Of a DNA stretch of 64,000 bases, positions 1 to 7,890 are shown one piece after another; the first letter of the stretch is position 1; each line of letters begins with the position of its first letter. The position numbers and the translations under genes were made by a program. The DNA is from Clostridia bacterium (lineage in GTDB: Bacteria > Bacillota > Clostridia > Oscillospirales > RGIG5299). Location: contig JAFVQJ010000018.1 of the NCBI GenBank assembly GCA_017504945.1, positions 1 to 64,000 of the forward strand. The letters run 5' to 3'. Below the pieces are notes generated by a model. That model was given only the letters and a program-made list of their open reading frames with translations, was not told where the DNA came from and made no database searches.

Positions 1-1
1 A

Positions 2-178
2 TCAATAGATAAAAATCGGAATGAGTATATCGATATGGGTGATAGAAAGATAACAATATATCCCGATAATCCTAACGATATATGTAGTTATCTTTCAATA
101 TCAAAGCTTAAAATCATAAATGAATTTGAAACAGATCACGCATACGTAACGGTCAGCACAAAAGCCTCCCTTGTGTAA
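2..178 (+). CDS. 3' end of an unidentified protein (partial)
   Basis: The window opens inside a reading frame that stays open for 58 codons and ends at TAA (176-178). The visible C-terminus is hydrophilic, with many Asp, Asn and Lys residues, and contains no motif I recognise. The stop codon lies inside a hairpin with a following T-run, so the frame ends where transcription would end. The start and most of the protein lie upstream of the window, so no function is proposed. The reading is supported only by the open frame and the terminator placement. Confidence 0.5.
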   Translation, partial: SIDKNRNEYIDMGDRKITIYPDNPNDICSYLSISKLKIINEFETDHAYVTVSTKASLV

Positions 179-192
179 AGGGAGCCTTTTTT
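160..192 (+). terminator. Rho-independent terminator, possibly a remnant of a dispersed palindrome
   Basis: The left arm AAAAGCCTCCCTT pairs with AAGGGAGCCTTTT over about 12 bp with one C-C mismatch. The loop is GTGTA and a run of T follows. The stop codon of the preceding partial gene lies in the loop side. The arm sequence resembles the end of a palindromic repeat I recall from gut Clostridia, so it may be a collapsed repeat copy. Confidence 0.75.
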
Positions 193-251
193 ATGTTCAT
201 CTATGCCTTATCAATTTTCCTGACAAGCACTGCATTTATATCCACAAATGC

Positions 252-291
252 AAAAATACGGCATACCTCTTTCGAGATATGCCGTATTTTT
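252..291. terminator. Perfect 14-bp hairpin, possible bidirectional terminator
   Basis: AAAAATACGGCATA (252-265) pairs exactly with TATGCCGTATTTTT (278-291). The A-run and T-run flanks make it terminator-like on both strands. It lies in the 255-bp gap before the lipoprotein gene and would insulate that gene's promoter from upstream transcription. Confidence 0.6.
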
Positions 292-375
292 GAAAACTGT
301 CCTTTAGAGTGAAGCTCTAAAGCGGCGCTCTTTTTATAACAAAATACAGCAATAAAATACAGCAATTTTTTGACC

Positions 376-404
376 TTGAAAATGCGGATATAAGGTGCTA
401 TAAT
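376..404 (+). promoter_or_regulatory. Sigma-A type promoter
   Basis: TTGAAA (376-381), a 17-nt spacer and TATAAT (399-404), with TG one base before the -10 (extended -10). It lies 29 bases upstream of the SGNH lipoprotein start, which has a GGAGG ribosome site. Confidence 0.65.
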
Positions 405-433
405 ATAGATATTACAAATGCGGAGGAAAAATT

Positions 434-1606
434 ATGAAAAAGGTAATATCTGCTTTAATAGCTCTTGCCTTGCTTATGCTTGCCTTTTCGGGCTGCGCGG
501 CGAAAAAATACGATATAGTGGAGAGATACGACGTGGACGTTTATACCGATTACTACTGGGACAACAGCGAAAAGGTCATTTATCACGAATCCTTCCTTCC
601 TCTTTCGAGCAAAGAGGGCGAGGACGAGATTGAAGTAAAATTACTTTACACCCCGAAAACCATCATTTCTGTGCAGAATTTTAACGCTACCAAGCTCTAC
701 GAGGCAGGGAAGGACTATCGCCTTGAAGACGGCAAGCTCTACATAACCAAGGAGTCCTCAATTCCTCGCGCGCCCTACGATTTTTATTATTACGAAACGA
801 AAACTCCCGAGGTAATGCCCACACTCGGCATTCTTTACGACCTTTACGACGGCAGATTTACCCCTCTTTTCTCAAACGGCGAGATAGAGAGCCATATGAT
901 ACTCGTCTCCTATACCTACTCTGACGAGTGGACGGGTCCCGTTCCCGCCGCAAAGGGAAGCAAGCTTCAGAAAACGCTCACCAAGCTCAAAAACGGCGAT
1001 GATGTAACCGTTGTCTGCTACGGCGACTCCATTGCCTACGGCGCCGATTCAAGCTATTTCTATAAGGAAACCTTCGGCGGAAATTGGGTGCCCTACTACT
1101 TCGATATGGCGATGGATAAGCTTGAAAAGCTCTACCCTAACGCCAAGATAAACAGAGTAAAAACGGCACAGGGCGGCACCGGCTACCAGTGGGGACTTCA
1201 GAACTGCGAAAGCCTTGTAAACGCTTACGATCCCGACCTCGTTATCCTTGCCTTCGGTATGAATGACGGCACGATAAGCGCCTCTACCTACGCCCGCAAA
1301 ATGAGCGAAATTGTGGATAAAATAAGAAAAGATTGCCCCGATGCAGAGATAGTTCTCGTATCCACCATGATGCCCAATCTCGATATCGTTCCCATGGCAA
1401 GCCAGAAGCATGCCGACCATCAGAGGTACTTTGCCGAGCTTGAGAACGATTTTTCGGGACTTGCGCATATGAATATGACCGAGATACATCAGTATATGCT
1501 CACCAAAAAGCTCTTCAGAGATATGACGGGCAACAACATAAATCACCCCAACGATTTCCTCGCAAGAGCCTACGCTCAGGTGCTTTTGAAAACTCTTGAG
1601 GAATAA
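434..1606 (+). CDS. SGNH/GDSL-type hydrolase lipoprotein
   Basis: The 390-residue protein begins with a Lys-Lys hydrophobic signal and a lipobox AFSGC, so Cys21 is the predicted lipidation site on the outer face of the membrane. The C-terminal half carries SGNH-hydrolase blocks: GDS (nucleophile Ser199), GMND near residue 277 (block III Asn) and HPND near residue 371 (catalytic His). These are typical of esterases or deacetylases acting on carbohydrate or lipid esters. The N-terminal 180 residues are probably a beta-rich accessory domain like those of two-domain SGNH hydrolases. GGAGG lies 7 nt before ATG 434. The gene stands alone with its own promoter. The substrate cannot be read from the sequence. 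Confidence 0.88.
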   Translation: MKKVISALIALALLMLAFSGCAAKKYDIVERYDVDVYTDYYWDNSEKVIYHESFLPLSSKEGEDEIEVKLLYTPKTIISVQNFNATKLYEAGKDYRLEDGKLYITKESSIPRAPYDFYYYETKTPEVMPTLGILYDLYDGRFTPLFSNGEIESHMILVSYTYSDEWTGPVPAAKGSKLQKTLTKLKNGDDVTVVCYGDSIAYGADSSYFYKETFGGNWVPYYFDMAMDKLEKLYPNAKINRVKTAQGGTGYQWGLQNCESLVNAYDPDLVILAFGMNDGTISASTYARKMSEIVDKIRKDCPDAEIVLVSTMMPNLDIVPMASQKHADHQRYFAELENDFSGLAHMNMTEIHQYMLTKKLFRDMTGNNINHPNDFLARAYAQVLLKTLEE

Positions 1607-1630
1607 TTTTGCCTATTGTTAAAGTTACGC

Positions 1631-1659
1631 TTGACAAATCCTCGCTTTTGTGTTAAAAT
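1631..1659 (+). promoter_or_regulatory. Sigma-A promoter of the T-box transcript
   Basis: TTGACA (1631-1636), a 17-nt spacer and TAAAAT (1654-1659) lie just upstream of the T-box leader. This near-consensus promoter fits an attenuation-controlled transcript whose output is set at the terminator. Confidence 0.75.
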
Positions 1660-1671
1660 CTTTTCGATATT

Positions 1672-1953
1672 TTAAAGGCGAAGAAGGAAACGGAGCTGTG
1701 TCAAACGCTCACAGAGAGCCGATGACGGTGGAAATTCGGCGCAAGCGGCACAATTCCTCTCATTCCGGAGCCGCATTGCTGAATTTTTTTAGGCAGTGAC
1801 GTTCCCGTGCGTTAAACGGCTTTTCTGCGGACGGTCTTCGTAAAATCGAGTCAACCGGCAGAAAACGAGGCGACTTTAGCAATAAAGCCGCAAATTTGGG
1901 TGGTACCGCGATTTATTCGTCCCATAAAGCAAACGCTTTATGGGACTTTTTTT
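1672..1953 (+). promoter_or_regulatory. T-box riboswitch leader
   Basis: The leader shows the T-box element GGGTGGTACCGCG (1898-1910), which pairs with the tRNA acceptor end. It is followed by a terminator with arms GTCCCATAAAGC (1919-1930) and GCTTTATGGGAC (1935-1946) and a T-run. Upstream, CAGAGAGCCGATGACGGTGG matches the usual distal stem I region. My best candidate specifier is TTC (Phe) within ACAATTCCTCTC near 1770, but ATT (Ile) in the same stretch is not excluded. Uncharged tRNA would favour antitermination and expression of the next gene. The whole gap 1607-1968 is taken up by this leader and its promoter. A T-box before an acyl-CoA ligase is unusual, since T-boxes normally govern tRNA synthetase, amino-acid biosynthesis or transport genes. 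Confidence 0.92.
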
Positions 1954-1968
1954 GCTTGGAGGTAAACG

Positions 1969-3639
1969 ATGGAGAATTTTGAATTACTCGATATAACGGT
2001 TGGAGGAATGCTCGAAAAAATGGCAACAGAGCATCCCGATTCGCTGTATCTGAAATATACCGACCGCGACTATTGCCGCACCTACAAGGAGTTTAACGAG
2101 GAGGTCGACCGTGTCGCAAAGGGTATGCTCGCAATGGGCATAAAGAAGGGCGACCACGTTGCAATTTGGGCAACCAATATTCCCGAATGGCAGATATCGC
2201 TCTATGCGGCGGCAAAGATAGGCTGCGTTTACGTAACGGTAAACACCGCTTATAAAGTTTTCGAGCTCGAATACCTCCTTGCCCAGTCCGACACCAAGGC
2301 GCTCATTCTTATGGACGGCTTTAAGGATGCCGACTATATTCAGATAGTAAACGAGCTTTTACCCGAGCTTAAAAACAGCGATAAGGCAAATTTCTCAACC
2401 GAAAAGCTTCCTTTTTTGAAATATCTCATCTACTGCGGCGAGAAGGAAATCCCCGGAATGTATAACTACAAGGAGCTTTACGACCTTGCAGATAACGTTT
2501 CCGACGAGGAATATCTCGAGATAAAAAACAGCATCAAGCCTGACGACGTAACCAATATGCAATACACCTCGGGAACCACGGGATTCCCCAAGGGCGTTAT
2601 GCTCACCCATAAAAACATAGTAAACAACGGTAAATGCATAGGCGACGGAATGAAGTTTACCGAAAACGATAAGCTCTGTGTCTGCGTGCCCTTTTTCCAT
2701 TGCTTCGGCCTCGTCCTCGCAACGATGGCAAGCCTTACTCACGCAACGGGAATGGTCCCCATCGACTATTACCGTCCCTTAAAGGTGCTTCAGGCACTTG
2801 AAAGCGAGAAATGCACCGCAGTCCACGGCGTTCCCACCATGTTTATAGCAATGCTCGAGCATCCCGAATTCGAGAAGTTTGACCTCTCCAATATGAGAAC
2901 CGGCATAATGGCGGGCTCGCCCTGTCCCATCAAGGTAATGCGCGACGTTGTCGATAAAATGCATATGAAGGATATCGTTATAGTTTACGGTCAGACCGAG
3001 GCATCCCCCGGCTGCACCATGACCACCACCTTCGACAGCCTTGAGCATCGCGTTACCACCGTGGGAAGACATTTCCCCGGCGTTGAAACCAAGATAGTCG
3101 ATCCCGAAACGGGCAAGGAGCTTCCCAAAAACACCCCCGGCGAATTCTGCGCCAGAGGCTACAATATTATGCGCGGCTACTACAAAATGGAGGAGGCTAC
3201 CCGCCACGTTATCGACGCGGACGGCTGGCTCCACACCGGCGATATCGCCACCGAGGACGAGGAGGGCTATTACAAAATAACGGGTCGCCTCAAGGATATG
3301 ATAATCCGCGGCGGCGAGAACATCTATCCCAAGGAGATAGAGGAGTTCCTCTACACCCACGAGAAGATAAAGGATGTTCAGGTGATCGGCGTTCCCTCCA
3401 AAAACTACGGCGAGGAGATATGCGCCTGCATAGTCGTAAAGGAAAACGAAACGCTTACGGAGGACGAGGTCAAGGCTTACGTCAAGGCGAACATGGCAAA
3501 GCACAAAACGCCGAGCTATATCTGGTTTGTCGACGGATTTCCGATGAATGCCGCAGGAAAAATACAGAAATTCAAGCTTCGCGCATTGGCGGTTGAAAAA
3601 TTCAATCTCGGCGAGGCAGACAAGATAGAAACCGCATAA
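1969..3639 (+). CDS. AMP-forming acyl-CoA synthetase (ANL superfamily)
   Basis: This 556-residue enzyme would activate a carboxylic acid with ATP to an acyl-adenylate and then to the CoA thioester in the cytoplasm. Visible signatures are the phosphate loop YTSGTTGFPKG near residue 200, YGQTEASPG near 340, GWLHTGD near 420, the hinge GRLKDMIIRGGENIYP near 440 and the C-terminal AAGKIQK, whose Lys is catalytic. Length and domain order fit FadD-like or medium-chain ligases. TTGGAGG precedes ATG 1969. It is the only gene after the T-box, and a hairpin terminator follows. A Phe specifier would suggest an aromatic acid substrate, but that is inference. The sequence alone does not define the acid. 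Confidence 0.87.
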   Translation: MENFELLDITVGGMLEKMATEHPDSLYLKYTDRDYCRTYKEFNEEVDRVAKGMLAMGIKKGDHVAIWATNIPEWQISLYAAAKIGCVYVTVNTAYKVFELEYLLAQSDTKALILMDGFKDADYIQIVNELLPELKNSDKANFSTEKLPFLKYLIYCGEKEIPGMYNYKELYDLADNVSDEEYLEIKNSIKPDDVTNMQYTSGTTGFPKGVMLTHKNIVNNGKCIGDGMKFTENDKLCVCVPFFHCFGLVLATMASLTHATGMVPIDYYRPLKVLQALESEKCTAVHGVPTMFIAMLEHPEFEKFDLSNMRTGIMAGSPCPIKVMRDVVDKMHMKDIVIVYGQTEASPGCTMTTTFDSLEHRVTTVGRHFPGVETKIVDPETGKELPKNTPGEFCARGYNIMRGYYKMEEATRHVIDADGWLHTGDIATEDEEGYYKITGRLKDMIIRGGENIYPKEIEEFLYTHEKIKDVQVIGVPSKNYGEEICACIVVKENETLTEDEVKAYVKANMAKHKTPSYIWFVDGFPMNAAGKIQKFKLRALAVEKFNLGEADKIETA

Positions 3640-3644
3640 CCTTA

Positions 3645-3680
3645 TTTTCCTGCCGAAATATCGGCAGGAAAAAGTTTTTT
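3645..3680 (+). terminator. Rho-independent terminator
   Basis: TTTTCCTGCCGA (3645-3656) and TCGGCAGGAAAA (3661-3672) form a 12-bp stem with an AATA loop, followed by six T. It closes the acyl-CoA ligase transcript. Confidence 0.85.
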
Positions 3681-3703
3681 ATAAAGATATTTCGAAAAAA
3701 CTG

Positions 3704-3732
3704 TTGTAATTATCTTTAAAAAATATTATAAT
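3704..3732 (+). promoter_or_regulatory. Sigma-A type promoter
   Basis: TTGTAA, a 17-nt spacer and TATAAT (3727-3732), 31 bases before the amidohydrolase-fold gene. Confidence 0.65.
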
Positions 3733-3763
3733 ATTATATAACAAAAAAGTGGAGGCAATAAAA

Positions 3764-4555
3764 ATGAGCGAAGTTTCACAGAAGGTAATAGAATACAAAG
3801 CAAAAATCAAGGAATTGAAGCCGTTTGACATAAGCTGCTGCTTTCCGCCCATCGATTATAACTCACTCGACAAATTCACCTCGAAGGAAGCTATAATCAA
3901 CGGTCTTGCAAAGCATGGCATCGAAAGAGCGGCGTTTTGGAATATGGATTGCAACATCGTTTCTCCCATAGCGGGCAACGAGGAGGCAATTCGGGCTATA
4001 AAGGGCCACGATAACTGCTATCTTTGCGCAGTTTTATCACCCGATATGGACGTAAAAGAGGGCGACCTCGATAAATATCTCGATTACTATGCGGAGAATA
4101 AGCTCGTTGCGGCGAGAATGTTCCCCACCAAGCTCGTTCACTCAATGCAGGATTGGTGTGTAGGCAATATTTTAGCGGCTCTTGAAAAGAGAGGAATTCC
4201 GCTTATTTTGTGGCACACCGAGGTATCGTGGGACACTGTTGCATCCATCGCAACGAGATATCCCAATCTCAAGATAATCATTGAAGCAATCGACAAGAAG
4301 ATGCTTTATCACTCAAAAAATCAGGCAATGCTCATAAAGAAATTCAAAAATATCTATTTCGGCAGCTACAACCTCGGTCAGTACGGCATTCTCGAGGCGC
4401 TTAATACCGCAAACGATTGCCGCGTCGTTTTGGCTACCAACTATCCCGTTTCAAATCCCCAGATGAGCTTCGGTATCATCACCGAGGCAAACGTTTCCGA
4501 GGAGACCAAGGCGTATATCTGCCACGGCTTTGCCGAAGAGATAATCAACAAATAA
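3764..4555 (+). CDS. Amidohydrolase-fold (TIM-barrel) protein
   Basis: The 263-residue protein resembles COG2159-type metal-dependent hydrolases in length and in its C-terminal pattern, with GSYNLGQYG followed by VVLATNYPVSN. The usual N-terminal His-x-His metal site is absent, because the corresponding strand reads FDISCCF. Of the later ligands, only the His in LWHTE is obvious. It may therefore be catalytically altered or act as a non-metal lyase. ATG 3764 follows GGAGG at 3751-3755, whereas the in-frame GTG at 3749 overlaps that ribosome site and is not preferred. The sugar kinase gene follows after 14 bases, so a shared carbohydrate-related role is likely but unproven. Confidence 0.65.
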   Translation: MSEVSQKVIEYKAKIKELKPFDISCCFPPIDYNSLDKFTSKEAIINGLAKHGIERAAFWNMDCNIVSPIAGNEEAIRAIKGHDNCYLCAVLSPDMDVKEGDLDKYLDYYAENKLVAARMFPTKLVHSMQDWCVGNILAALEKRGIPLILWHTEVSWDTVASIATRYPNLKIIIEAIDKKMLYHSKNQAMLIKKFKNIYFGSYNLGQYGILEALNTANDCRVVLATNYPVSNPQMSFGIITEANVSEETKAYICHGFAEEIINK

Positions 4556-4569
4556 AGTAGGTTTTGAAA

Positions 4570-5991
4570 ATGGCTAAAAAGAATTTTCTGGGAATGGACT
4601 ACGGCGCAGGCAGCGGCAGAGGAATGCTCGGTAGCTTCGACGGTAAAAAGCTCGAGCTTCGCGAGGTAAACCGCTTTTTGAACAGCCCCGTTCCCAATGA
4701 ATACGAGGGTCTTTCGTGGGATATAGATAAGCTCTACGGCGCAATGAAGGAATCGCTTTACACCCTTAAAAAAGAGGGCGTTGCTATCGAATCCGTCGGT
4801 ATCGACACCTGGGCGCAGGACTTCGGCGTTATAGGGAAGGACGGCAAGCTCGTCTGCAACCCTTACAGCTATCGCACCCCCTTCTTCTCCGAAGGCCTTG
4901 CGGAGATAAACAAGAAATTCACCGCACTCGATATATTTGAAAAAACGGGCTCGGCTTTAAGCCCCGTTACCACTCTTTCACAGCTTTTGGTTCAGAGAAA
5001 CAGACGTCCCGACTACGTTAAGGACGGCACCATTCTCTTTATGGCAGACCTGCTCGGATATCTTCTTACAGGCACCAAATGCTGCGATTGCTCCGTCCCC
5101 TCAATGACTCTTATGTACGATAACAGCAAGAGCGATTGGTCCGACGAGATAATAAACGCCTTCGGTTTGGATAAGAGCATTTTACCTCCCATGGTAAAGC
5201 ACTATACAAAATGCGGAAATATCTCCGATCCCGAGCTTGTTGAGGCGGGCTTTGGCAACGTTCCGCTCGTATCGGTCGCACATCACGACACCGTTTCGGC
5301 GTTCTCCGCCGTCGATGCACTCGGTCTCGGAAACGACACCGTTTACATAAGTTGCGGCACATGGACCGTTATGGGTATTCCCGTTGAAAGCGCCGTACTC
5401 TCCAAGGAGGCGTACGATTTCGGTCTTTGCAACGAAATGGGTCTTAACGGCAAGCTCTTCCTTGCCAAAAATCTCACGGGTATGTGGATAGAGCAGGAGT
5501 GCCAGCGCTACTGGAAGGCAAAGGGCATTGCTCTTGACTATAAGCATCTTGACAGCTACGTTGCAAACGAAAGCGTTGACGATATCGTTATCGACACACA
5601 GCTTCCTATCTTCTCAACCGTCGGCAATATGCCCGAAAAGATACAGCAGTATTGCAAGGAAACGGGTCAGAGAGTCCCCGAAACCGTCGAGGATATATTT
5701 GCTGCAATAATGCACAATATGAGTCGCGACTATGCAAACGTCATCAAGCGTATGATGGAGTTCACTCCCGTAAAGGCAAAGAGGATTCAGATAGTGGGCG
5801 GCGGTGCAAAGAATATACCGCTTGCAAAATTCATCTCTCGCGAAACCGGCTTGCCCGTATATGCAGGCCCCATCGAAGCCACCGTAACGGGCAATATACT
5901 TGCTCAGATGGTAGCCTCGGGTGAGATATCAAAGATATCCGATGCGAAGGAAATTCTCTTAAACAGCTTCGAGATAAAGGAAATAAAATAA
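4570..5991 (+). CDS. rhaB: Rhamnulokinase-like FGGY sugar kinase
   Basis: The 473-residue protein has the FGGY two-domain layout: an N-terminal GMDYGAGSGRG ATP-binding turn, GIDTWAQDFG near residue 80, SVAHHDTVSAF, SCGTWTVMG, LTGMWIEQECQRYW and the C-terminal GGGAKN adenosine motif. The GIDTWAxDFG and NLTGMW..QECQR.W segments are typical of L-rhamnulokinase, which phosphorylates L-rhamnulose or a related deoxy-ketose. No isomerase or aldolase partner is present nearby. The closest neighbour is the upstream amidohydrolase-fold protein. ATG 4570 is chosen over an upstream TTG, and its ribosome site is weak, which suggests coupling to the preceding gene. The exact sugar is uncertain. Confidence 0.8.
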   Translation: MAKKNFLGMDYGAGSGRGMLGSFDGKKLELREVNRFLNSPVPNEYEGLSWDIDKLYGAMKESLYTLKKEGVAIESVGIDTWAQDFGVIGKDGKLVCNPYSYRTPFFSEGLAEINKKFTALDIFEKTGSALSPVTTLSQLLVQRNRRPDYVKDGTILFMADLLGYLLTGTKCCDCSVPSMTLMYDNSKSDWSDEIINAFGLDKSILPPMVKHYTKCGNISDPELVEAGFGNVPLVSVAHHDTVSAFSAVDALGLGNDTVYISCGTWTVMGIPVESAVLSKEAYDFGLCNEMGLNGKLFLAKNLTGMWIEQECQRYWKAKGIALDYKHLDSYVANESVDDIVIDTQLPIFSTVGNMPEKIQQYCKETGQRVPETVEDIFAAIMHNMSRDYANVIKRMMEFTPVKAKRIQIVGGGAKNIPLAKFISRETGLPVYAGPIEATVTGNILAQMVASGEISKISDAKEILLNSFEIKEIK

Positions 5992-6002
5992 AGCCTTCAA
6001 GC

Positions 6003-6038
6003 TTGCCGCAGGTAAAACCTGCGGCAAACTCTTTTTTT
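6003..6038 (+). terminator. Rho-independent terminator
   Basis: The palindrome TTGCCGCAGGT-AAA-ACCTGCGGCAA (6003-6027) is followed by CTC and seven T. It ends the amidohydrolase/kinase operon. Confidence 0.88.
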
Positions 6039-6082
6039 CTCGCTTTTTTTATGAATTTTCTCTTAAAATCTTCAATATTTGT

Positions 6083-6111
6083 TTGACCTGTGAGTTATAT
6101 GGTGCTATAAT
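6083..6111 (+). promoter_or_regulatory. Sigma-A type promoter
   Basis: TTGACC, a 17-nt spacer and TATAAT (6106-6111) with TG one base before the -10. It probably starts the transcript of the methyltransferase and the ECF genes. Confidence 0.65.
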
Positions 6112-6166
6112 ATTATAATAATATAATTATTATTATGGATATCTATATCTACTGCGAGGAATTCTT

Positions 6167-7033
6167 ATGTTTTTAAACGACGGCTGGAAGGATTACGAAA
6201 TATTGGACGCATCACGCGGAAGAAAGCTCGAGCGCTTCGGCGACTATATACTTTCGCGCCCCGATCCGCAGATAATCTGGGAGGGTAAAGACTCTGCCTT
6301 ATGGAAAAAGGCAAACGCCGTCTATAACCGCTCGGCGTCGGGCGGCGGCTCGTGGGACATTAAAAGGCTTCCGGAGGTATGGCAGATAAAATATAAGGAG
6401 CTTACCTTCAACCTGAAGCCGATGAGCTTCAAGCATACGGGAATCTTTCCCGAGCAGTCGGTAAACTGGGATTTCATTTCAAAAACGGTAAGAGAAGCAA
6501 ACCGTCCGATAAAGGTGTTAAATCTCTTTGCCTACACGGGCGCGGCAACGCTTGCGGCGGCAAAGGCGGGCGCAGAGGTCTGCCACGTGGACGCCTCAAA
6601 GGGAATGGTGCTTTGGGCAAAGGAAAACGCAGTTTCCTCCGGTCTTAAGGATGCGCCCATTCGCTATATCGTCGACGATTGCGTAAAATTCGTTGAAAGA
6701 GAGATACGCCGCGGCAAAAAATACGATGCGATAATTCTCGATCCCCCCTCCTACGGCAGAGGTCCGGGCGGCGAGGTGTGGAAACTCGAGGATCAGATAT
6801 ACGGTCTGCTCACACTTTTAAAGGGCGTAATTTCCGAGGATCCTCTTTTCGTGCTTCTCAATTCCTACACGGCGGACCTTTCGGCTGAAACGATGAAGAC
6901 CACCTTGCTTTCAGCCTTCTCTCCCGAATACGAGGGAGAATGTGAAGCGGGCGAGCTGTTACTCCCCATAAAAGACAGTAAGCTCTGCCTCCCTTGCGGC
7001 TCAACCGCAAGATTTATCTTAAGGAAAAAGTGA
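6167..7033 (+). CDS. Class I SAM-dependent methyltransferase, probably RNA-directed
   Basis: The 288-residue protein has an N-terminal extension of about 110 residues, then SAM motif I LNLFAYTGAATLAAAKAGA near 122-140, an acidic ribose-binding strand, and DPPSYGRG near 192 as the catalytic-loop motif of RlmI/RlmL-type rRNA methyltransferases. It most likely methylates a nucleotide in rRNA, but the exact position cannot be told. AGGA lies 6 nt before ATG 6167. Only 5 bases separate it from ecfA1, so the genes are probably cotranscribed. Confidence 0.78.
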   Translation: MFLNDGWKDYEILDASRGRKLERFGDYILSRPDPQIIWEGKDSALWKKANAVYNRSASGGGSWDIKRLPEVWQIKYKELTFNLKPMSFKHTGIFPEQSVNWDFISKTVREANRPIKVLNLFAYTGAATLAAAKAGAEVCHVDASKGMVLWAKENAVSSGLKDAPIRYIVDDCVKFVEREIRRGKKYDAIILDPPSYGRGPGGEVWKLEDQIYGLLTLLKGVISEDPLFVLLNSYTADLSAETMKTTLLSAFSPEYEGECEAGELLLPIKDSKLCLPCGSTARFILRKK

Positions 7034-7038
7034 TTTAA

Positions 7039-7890
7039 ATGGCATTTATCAAAACAGAAAATCTTTCGTTTGCCTACGACGACGATCTGTCGCACGCGGC
7101 ACTTAAAAATATAAATATTGAGATCAACGAAGGCGAATTCGTCGCAATACTCGGTCATAACGGCTCGGGAAAATCCACTCTCGCAAAGCACCTGAACGGC
7201 ATACTTCTCCCCACCGAGGGAAGAGTAACGGTCGACGGAATGGACACGGCTGACGACGAAGCCCTCATCAAAATACGTCGCACGGCGGGAATGGTCTTTC
7301 AAAATCCCGATAATCAGATAGTTGCATCGATCGTCGAGGAGGACGTAGCCTTTGCCCCCGAGAACCTCGGCATCGACCCTCTCGAGATAAGAAAAAGGGT
7401 CGACGAGGCACTCGAAACGGTAGGAATGACCAAATACAAAAACCACTCGGCGCATATGCTTTCGGGAGGTCAGAAGCAGCGAGTGGCAATAGCGGGACTC
7501 CTTGCAATGAAGCCCAAATGCATAATACTCGACGAACCTACCGCGATGCTTGACCCAAAGGGTCGCAAAGAGGTAATGAAAACGATAAAGAAGCTAAACA
7601 GCGAAGAGAATATAACCATTGTGCTCATCACTCACTATATGGACGAGGCGGCAAAGGCAAAAAGAGTTATCGTAATGAATAAGGGCGAGGTAATGCTCGA
7701 CGATACTCCCCACTACGTTTTCCAGAACGCAGGTCTTTTAAAGAGCATCGGGCTCGACGTTCCGCAATCGACCGAGCTTATGTTCGAGCTTCGCAAGCAG
7801 GATATAAAGGTTCCGCTCGCCGTCATATCCGACGACGAGTGCGTAACGGTTCTCAAGGAAATTTTGGAGGAAGACCGTGTCACAGATTGA
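7039..7890 (+). CDS. ecfA1: Energy-coupling factor transporter ATPase EcfA1
   Basis: This 283-residue ABC ATPase is one of the two nucleotide-binding subunits of an ECF vitamin/cofactor importer. It has Walker A GHNGSGKST near residue 39, a Q-loop in MVFQNPDNQ, the ABC signature LSGGQKQR, Walker B IILDEPTAMLDP and the H-loop ITHYMDE. The gene overlaps ecfA2 by 14 bases and ecfT follows, giving the A1-A2-T module of a shared group II transporter. No S component is encoded nearby, so substrate-specific partners must lie elsewhere in the genome. Confidence 0.93.
   Translation: MAFIKTENLSFAYDDDLSHAALKNINIEINEGEFVAILGHNGSGKSTLAKHLNGILLPTEGRVTVDGMDTADDEALIKIRRTAGMVFQNPDNQIVASIVEEDVAFAPENLGIDPLEIRKRVDEALETVGMTKYKNHSAHMLSGGQKQRVAIAGLLAMKPKCIILDEPTAMLDPKGRKEVMKTIKKLNSEENITIVLITHYMDEAAKAKRVIVMNKGEVMLDDTPHYVFQNAGLLKSIGLDVPQSTELMFELRKQDIKVPLAVISDDECVTVLKEILEEDRVTD

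Noticed and set aside
2395-3504. Long open frames on the minus strand opposite the acyl-CoA ligase
   Set aside because: No ribosome sites, hydrophobic low-information translations, and full overlap with a well-recognised gene on the other strand. These are codon-bias shadows.
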